Source of the DNA: Ktedonobacterales bacterium
Lineage (GTDB): Bacteria > Chloroflexota > Ktedonobacteria > Ktedonobacterales > Ktedonobacteraceae
Reading direction: 5' to 3'
DNA: 64,000 nucleotides
Assembly (NCBI GenBank): GCA_027451525.1
Contig: DAIDJF010000006.1
Span: forward strand, 53,184 to 117,183
In this document: in pieces, positions 60,081 through 64,000 of the stretch
Layout of the letters: every line of letters starts with the position of its first letter
Numbering within the stretch: the first letter of the stretch is position 1
The notes under the pieces: model-generated
The model's input: only the letters and a program-made list of their open reading frames with translations
Databases searched by the model: none
Told to the model about the DNA's origin: nothing
Position numbers and translations under genes: made by a program

Positions 60081-60797
60081 ATGATGTATCAAGAAGTTAC
60101 TCAGCGTTTTATTGAGCTGTTACAGTTGCCGCATCCCCCGGTTGGTTTGGCCTTTGTCGAGAGCATTCCTGAAAACGTTCAGCATATGGCGACGCCCGTG
60201 CCATCTGCTTGCACTTACTGGCGTCTGGGCGAAAAGGGCGTCTTTTATGCCAATGCCGACGATCATCAAAACTGCCCGATTGGCATGATGACGATGGGCT
60301 TTACGATGCCGGAGTCCGCCCAAGCGCGTGCGCAAGAACTAGTGGGGACGATGGCGAGCGTACAATATTTCTCGCCCGCCGAGGTTAGCGCGTTGCCTGT
60401 TATCAAAAAACCGCATCAGAGCATTGTCTATGGGCGTCTCGATCAGATGCCGATTGTGGCTGATGTCGTGCTGTGTATCCTGAACACGCAACAGGCCATG
60501 CTGATTGCCGAGGCAATGGGCAACGTCAACTGGTTACAGGGCGGTCAGACGGCCTTTGGGCGTCCCACGTGCGGTGTTATTCCACGCACCATGCTGACCG
60601 GCGAAACCTCGATGAGTTTTGGCTGTATCGGTGCGCGCACTTACATCAATCTCTCGCCCGCCGAACTGGTCTTGACCGTCCCTGGCGACAAATTCGTGGG
60701 ACTGGTCGAGAATCTGGCAACCATCGTTTCGGCGAACAACGCCCTTGCGCCCTTTCATCAGGGCCAGAAGGAACTTTTCCCCGCGCTTAAGGGATAG
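60081..60797 (+). CDS. DUF169 family protein
   Basis: 238 residues. Family pattern: LLQLPHPPVGLAFVESIP near the start, SACTYWRLG, NCPIGMMTMGF, GRPTCGVIPRTM and SFGCIGARTYINL. Four well-spaced cysteines (in ACTYW, NCPIG, PTCGV and FGCIG) are conserved in the family and could bind a metal or cluster. Function is unknown; members sit near methanogenesis, sulfur and corrinoid genes in other organisms. Single gene, 120 bases after RNase H. Confidence 0.85.
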   Translation: MMYQEVTQRFIELLQLPHPPVGLAFVESIPENVQHMATPVPSACTYWRLGEKGVFYANADDHQNCPIGMMTMGFTMPESAQARAQELVGTMASVQYFSPAEVSALPVIKKPHQSIVYGRLDQMPIVADVVLCILNTQQAMLIAEAMGNVNWLQGGQTAFGRPTCGVIPRTMLTGETSMSFGCIGARTYINLSPAELVLTVPGDKFVGLVENLATIVSANNALAPFHQGQKELFPALKG

Positions 60798-60827
60798 TTT
60801 AATGTAAGCAGCTAGAAAATAGTGTGA

Positions 60828-60931
60828 GGACGCGATTTATCGCCATTCTATGAAAAACATGTTTTCTTCACAGTTACATTTTTCATGGAGGACAGGCAAT
60901 AAATTGCCGTTGGACGCGATAAATCGGGTCC
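60828..60931. repeat. REP-like near-palindromic elements
   Basis: Two similar boxes, GGACGCGATTTATCG (60828-60842) and GGACGCGATAAATCG (60912-60926, followed by GGTCC). The second is an almost perfect 20-base palindrome. Resembles small dispersed palindromes seen in many Chloroflexota genomes; the dispersal cannot be tested here. Confidence 0.4.
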
Positions 60932-60961
60932 CTACGATGGCCGCTTGTTATTTGGTACCCG

Positions 60962-61630
60962 CTAGCTGCTTACTGTATTCATCACCTTTGTTCTGCCAAA
61001 GACGCTTGCTAGCAGCAGAAACACTACGGGACTCAGCCCTGCGTATCCCAGGATACCGATCATACGAAGTTGGATATTGCCCAATGGCAGAAAAATCAGG
61101 CCCGCAATACTTAGTACTCCACTTGCGATCATCGCGATACGTGCTGATAGTTCCAGTTTGCTCCCTCTCAACACTGGTGCTGCAAACAGCATCGAGAGGC
61201 CGTAGAACCAGTCCCATGCGAGGACATCGAGAGCATAAACTACGGACGGCCATTGATATGAAAAAAACAGAGGGAACCATGCCAAGTGGGTGAATGCGCT
61301 CTGGCGGCCAACTGTGAGTATCAAGAAATGGATGCCTGTTGTGATAGTCGCACACGCAATCATACATGCGAGTGCCGTCAGGCTATAGACCTTCATTTCA
61401 GGTGCGGCAGAAGCATGAATTGCCGCCATAACGATCACGTATAAAGGGGCCGTGATGACGATGAGAACTTCCATCAGAAAAAAGAATGGGTCCTGGATAG
61501 GCTCCTGGGGAGATTTCAATGAGACGAGTCCGGCAATCGTGATAATGACATACGCCACTCCGAATAGGACGAGGGCCAGAGCCGCGACCCTCCCAATCTG
61601 GCGAGATGCCTGCGTACCTGTATATTGCAT
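60962..61630 (-). CDS. Membrane protein with six helices
   Basis: 222 residues, ATG 61630 behind GAGGAACG. Helices at about 14-36, 48-70, 80-103, 120-140, 165-185 and 190-212. A Trp/Tyr-rich central stretch (FPLFFSYQWPSVVYALDVLAWDWFYGLSMLF) and few charges. I do not recognise the family. Single gene. Confidence 0.75.
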   Translation of the reverse strand: MQYTGTQASRQIGRVAALALVLFGVAYVIITIAGLVSLKSPQEPIQDPFFFLMEVLIVITAPLYVIVMAAIHASAAPEMKVYSLTALACMIACATITTGIHFLILTVGRQSAFTHLAWFPLFFSYQWPSVVYALDVLAWDWFYGLSMLFAAPVLRGSKLELSARIAMIASGVLSIAGLIFLPLGNIQLRMIGILGYAGLSPVVFLLLASVFGRTKVMNTVSS

Positions 61631-61853
61631 ATTCGTTCCTCAATTATCATCGCTATTATTGTCGATTGAACTTCCATTCAACAAGAAAAATAAAGCCTGA
61701 AAATTATAAGAACATCACAAAGCAGGCTGTTTTCTCACAGTGTTCTCTCAAAGAAGAAGGTTCAGAGTCAGGTATACAGTTTTCCGTCAAGCCAGAAAGA
61801 ACGAATCCCATCCGCGAGGAATAATTGAGGAATAATTAAAGAAGGAGTATATA

Positions 61854-62587
61854 ATGATCGTTTCTCCTGAACAGGCCACGCCTGTATGGCTAACCAGCGT
61901 ACTGCGCGAGGTAGGTATCCTCCCACATGGTGAGGTGCTGGAAATTAATCGACAAACAACGGGGGCTTTTAACTCTGCAACTGTCCGTCTACAGGTTACT
62001 TACACCCCGGATGTGCCAGAGGATGCTCCTCGCTCCCTGATTCTTAAGTGCAGCAATGGTACGGAATGGGGTAATCAGGCCAACCGTGATGAGGTGTGTT
62101 TCTATCAGCTTATCGCTTCACTACCGAACTACCCCCCCATTATGGTTCCTTATATCTTGCACCACGCATGCAGGCAAAGTCGCGCATCACGCTGATCCAT
62201 GGCGATGCCTATTTTGCCAATATGCTCAGTCCACGCGAGGACACTGATGGTATCACCTATCTGATCGATTAGCAATCAGCTGAGCCGCATCTGGGCGCGT
62301 TCGATTTGGTTAATCTCTGTGCCACATTCTGGACTCGTGAGCAACGCCACGAGGGTCAGCGCGAACAATGCATACTCCAACGCTATTTTGCGCAACTTCA
62401 GGCGGGCGGTGTGCGAAATTATAATTGGGATAATCTGCTCCTCGATTATCGTCTGACAATTATCGAATGGCTGCTGAGTACCGTGCAGGATGCCTGTAAT
62501 GGCTCGAAGCGTAGCTACTGGTTGCCCAAGCTTCAAGGTATGTCAGCAGCCTTTGAGGATTGGAACTGCTTAGATGTACTTGCTTGA
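61854..62587 (+). pseudogene. Phosphotransferase (APH/kinase-like) pseudogene
   Basis: AAGGAG precedes ATG 61854. The first 100 codons (MIVSPEQATPVWLTSVLREVG, then RSLILKC with the ATP lysine) read like the N-lobe of an aminoglycoside-phosphotransferase/ecdysteroid-kinase-type protein. The match then jumps: the frame changes near 62150-62170, with a large internal piece missing, into another frame holding the catalytic loop ITLIHGDAYFANML (62186 onward) and the following LID-stop-QS, where a Trp codon has become TAG (near 62270). C-terminal codons continue to 62587. Deletion, frameshift and stop: a broken gene. Confidence 0.8.
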
Positions 62588-62686
62588 TAATCTTTACAAG
62601 GTCGCTATTAAGGCAATATACTAACAACAGAAGATCAAATCAGTTATGAGTTCCACCTACTCAATCAAGAAACTGGAAGTTTTGTG

Positions 62687-64000
62687 ATGCAGATAAATCC
62701 CTCTACCAGGACAATAACCACAAATGAACAAACAAACTTGCCAGCGGAGACCGATGACCACTTTATCTTGATGACCAAGCTTGCCATTCCTCCTATCCGT
62801 TCCAATGTGGTGGGGCGTCCGCGCCTGACGAGCAAATTAGAGGTGGGTCTGCGTGGACCGCTGACGTTGCTGACCGCTTCGGCAGGTTTTGGCAAAACAA
62901 CCTTACTCAGTGCCGCCATCCAATATTATCAGTGGCCTACTGCCTGGCTCTCGCTAGATAGTGGGGACGATGATCTTACGCGCTTCTGGTTATATGTATT
63001 TTCCGCACTAGAAAGTGCCTATCCTGGCGCAAGTAGAGGTACATTGTCAGTGCTCCAGGCACCGCGCCATCCACCTATTGAGGCCATTCTAACAATGCTC
63101 ATGAACAACCTGCTCCATCTTCAACAGGATATCTTCCTCGTTCTGGATGATTATCACCTCATCACGGCAGAACCCATTCATACCTCACTCACCTTCCTGC
63201 TAGATCACCTGCCGCCGCGCCTGCATCTCGTCATTGCTACACGAGTCGATCCCCCGCTACCTCTGGCACGCCTGCGCACGCGTGGTCAGCTAACAGAATT
63301 TCGCACTGCTGATCTGCGCTTCACCGATGAGGAGACGACATTGTTTCTCAAGCAGGTACATGGACTTGATCTCTCACTTGAGGATATTCAGGCATTAGAG
63401 GCGCGTACAGAGGGCTGGATTGCCGGTTTGCAACTGGCAGCCCTCTCTATGCAGGGACGCAAGGATATTTCCAGCTTTATCAAAGCATTCACTGGCAGTC
63501 ACCGTTATATTGTCGATTACCTGGTTCAGGAAGTCCTGGCGCGTCAAACCCAGGAGGTGCAATACTTCTTGCTGCAAACCTCCGTCCTTGACCGTCTGAA
63601 TGGTCCACTGTGTGAAGCGGTAACGGGCCAGCAGGATGGGCAGGCTATGCTTGAGCAATTGGAACAGGCCAATCTATTCCTCGTACCGCTTGATGACGAG
63701 CGGCACTGGTATCGCTATCACCCCCTGTTCACCGACCTGCTACGTCATCGCTTGCAGCGTGAACAGCCAGAACTACTGCCAACCTTACACCGACGAGCCT
63801 GCCAATGGTACGAGCAACAGGGTCTGATACCGGAGGCCATTGCGCACTCGTTAGCCATTGCAGATTTCGAGCAAGCTGCTAGCCTTATCGAAAGTGTCGG
63901 CATCACATTTACCAGGCGAGGCGAACTCACTACATTGCATACATGGCTGAAGGCGCTTCCTGCTGAAGTTGTGCAATCTCGGCTGGCGCTGAGCATGATC
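62687..64000 (+). CDS. MalT-like LuxR-family ATP-binding regulator (3' end outside window)
   Basis: 438 codons visible from ATG 62687. A P-loop AGFGKTTLLS near residues 86-95, Walker B DIFLVLDDYH, and TPR-like helices (IPEAIAHSLAIADFEQAASL) after residue about 370. Layout fits MalT-type regulators, in which an ATPase domain and repeats precede a C-terminal LuxR helix-turn-helix that would lie beyond the window. These bind an inducer and activate nearby genes. No upstream operon is linked to it. Confidence 0.9.
   Translation, partial: MQINPSTRTITTNEQTNLPAETDDHFILMTKLAIPPIRSNVVGRPRLTSKLEVGLRGPLTLLTASAGFGKTTLLSAAIQYYQWPTAWLSLDSGDDDLTRFWLYVFSALESAYPGASRGTLSVLQAPRHPPIEAILTMLMNNLLHLQQDIFLVLDDYHLITAEPIHTSLTFLLDHLPPRLHLVIATRVDPPLPLARLRTRGQLTEFRTADLRFTDEETTLFLKQVHGLDLSLEDIQALEARTEGWIAGLQLAALSMQGRKDISSFIKAFTGSHRYIVDYLVQEVLARQTQEVQYFLLQTSVLDRLNGPLCEAVTGQQDGQAMLEQLEQANLFLVPLDDERHWYRYHPLFTDLLRHRLQREQPELLPTLHRRACQWYEQQGLIPEAIAHSLAIADFEQAASLIESVGITFTRRGELTTLHTWLKALPAEVVQSRLALSMI

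Noticed and set aside
1..64000. CRISPR array, insertion sequence, prophage or replication origin
   Set aside because: No spaced repeats of CRISPR type, no transposase or phage protein in any frame, and no DnaA-box cluster near dnaA-like genes was found.

Overview
The window looks like chromosomal DNA of a Gram-positive-type, aerobic, mid-GC bacterium. The best fit is the phylum Chloroflexota, class Ktedonobacteria. This is inference from gene content: a menaquinol-type Rieske/cytochrome b operon with split cytochrome b, NarL-type kinase/regulator pairs, a MalT-like LuxR regulator, zinc-ribbon membrane proteins, DUF4388 proteins, and mostly leaderless or extended -10 promoters. There is no rRNA, CRISPR array, prophage or insertion sequence. 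Two tRNAs are present (Thr-CGT and Gly-CCC). Most genes are single or in short operons separated by clear intrinsic terminators.

Layout. 1-7.5 kb: an EF-G-like GTPase (partial), an FAD/NAD oxidoreductase, a zinc-ribbon membrane protein, a small acidic protein and a NarL-type two-component pair. 7.9-12.9 kb: a respiratory bc-type operon (split b6-like cytochrome b, Rieske protein, a cytochrome-c-like domain without a heme motif fused to a cupredoxin, and an unknown 12-helix membrane protein). 13.2-20.2 kb: glycogen synthase, then a sigma-like factor, a small protein and LarC in an overlapping operon, then DUF1992, and a DUF4388/dCache sensory pair. 20.3-30.5 kb: tRNA-Thr, RdgB, a DnaQ exonuclease fused to a DinG helicase whose ATPase motifs are all degraded, a molybdopterin oxidoreductase, a SpoU methyltransferase and a GAF histidine kinase. 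30.7-41 kb: tRNA-Gly, an MFS transporter, two DedA-type proteins, serine biosynthesis (class V aminotransferase plus SerA), pyruvate kinase, an MGDG-synthase-like glycosyltransferase and UDP-sulfoquinovose synthase. 41.3-43.5 kb: rpsP-khpA-rimM and small proteins. 43.6-51.8 kb: a BtuF-like protein, a WD40 relic, then a catabolic island (alcohol dehydrogenase, MIP18/DUF59 protein, amidohydrolase, IclR regulator, GlcG/HbpS protein, isocitrate-lyase-family enzyme) and a lipid kinase. 51.9-59 kb: DUF2256, transketolase, and a copper/oxidase-linked group (two YtkA-like proteins, CtaG, NarL-type kinase and regulator). 59-64 kb: RNase H, DUF169, a membrane protein, a decayed phosphotransferase pseudogene and the start of a MalT-like regulator.

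The most unusual items are the ATPase-dead DinG module joined to an intact-looking exonuclease, the bc operon that combines a b6f-type cysteine in cytochrome b with a heme-motif-less cytochrome/cupredoxin fusion, the sulfolipid/galactolipid-type gene pair, and an accessory set normally found with soluble diiron propane monooxygenases but here without the monooxygenase. Several promoters match the consensus closely and were used to decide translation starts.
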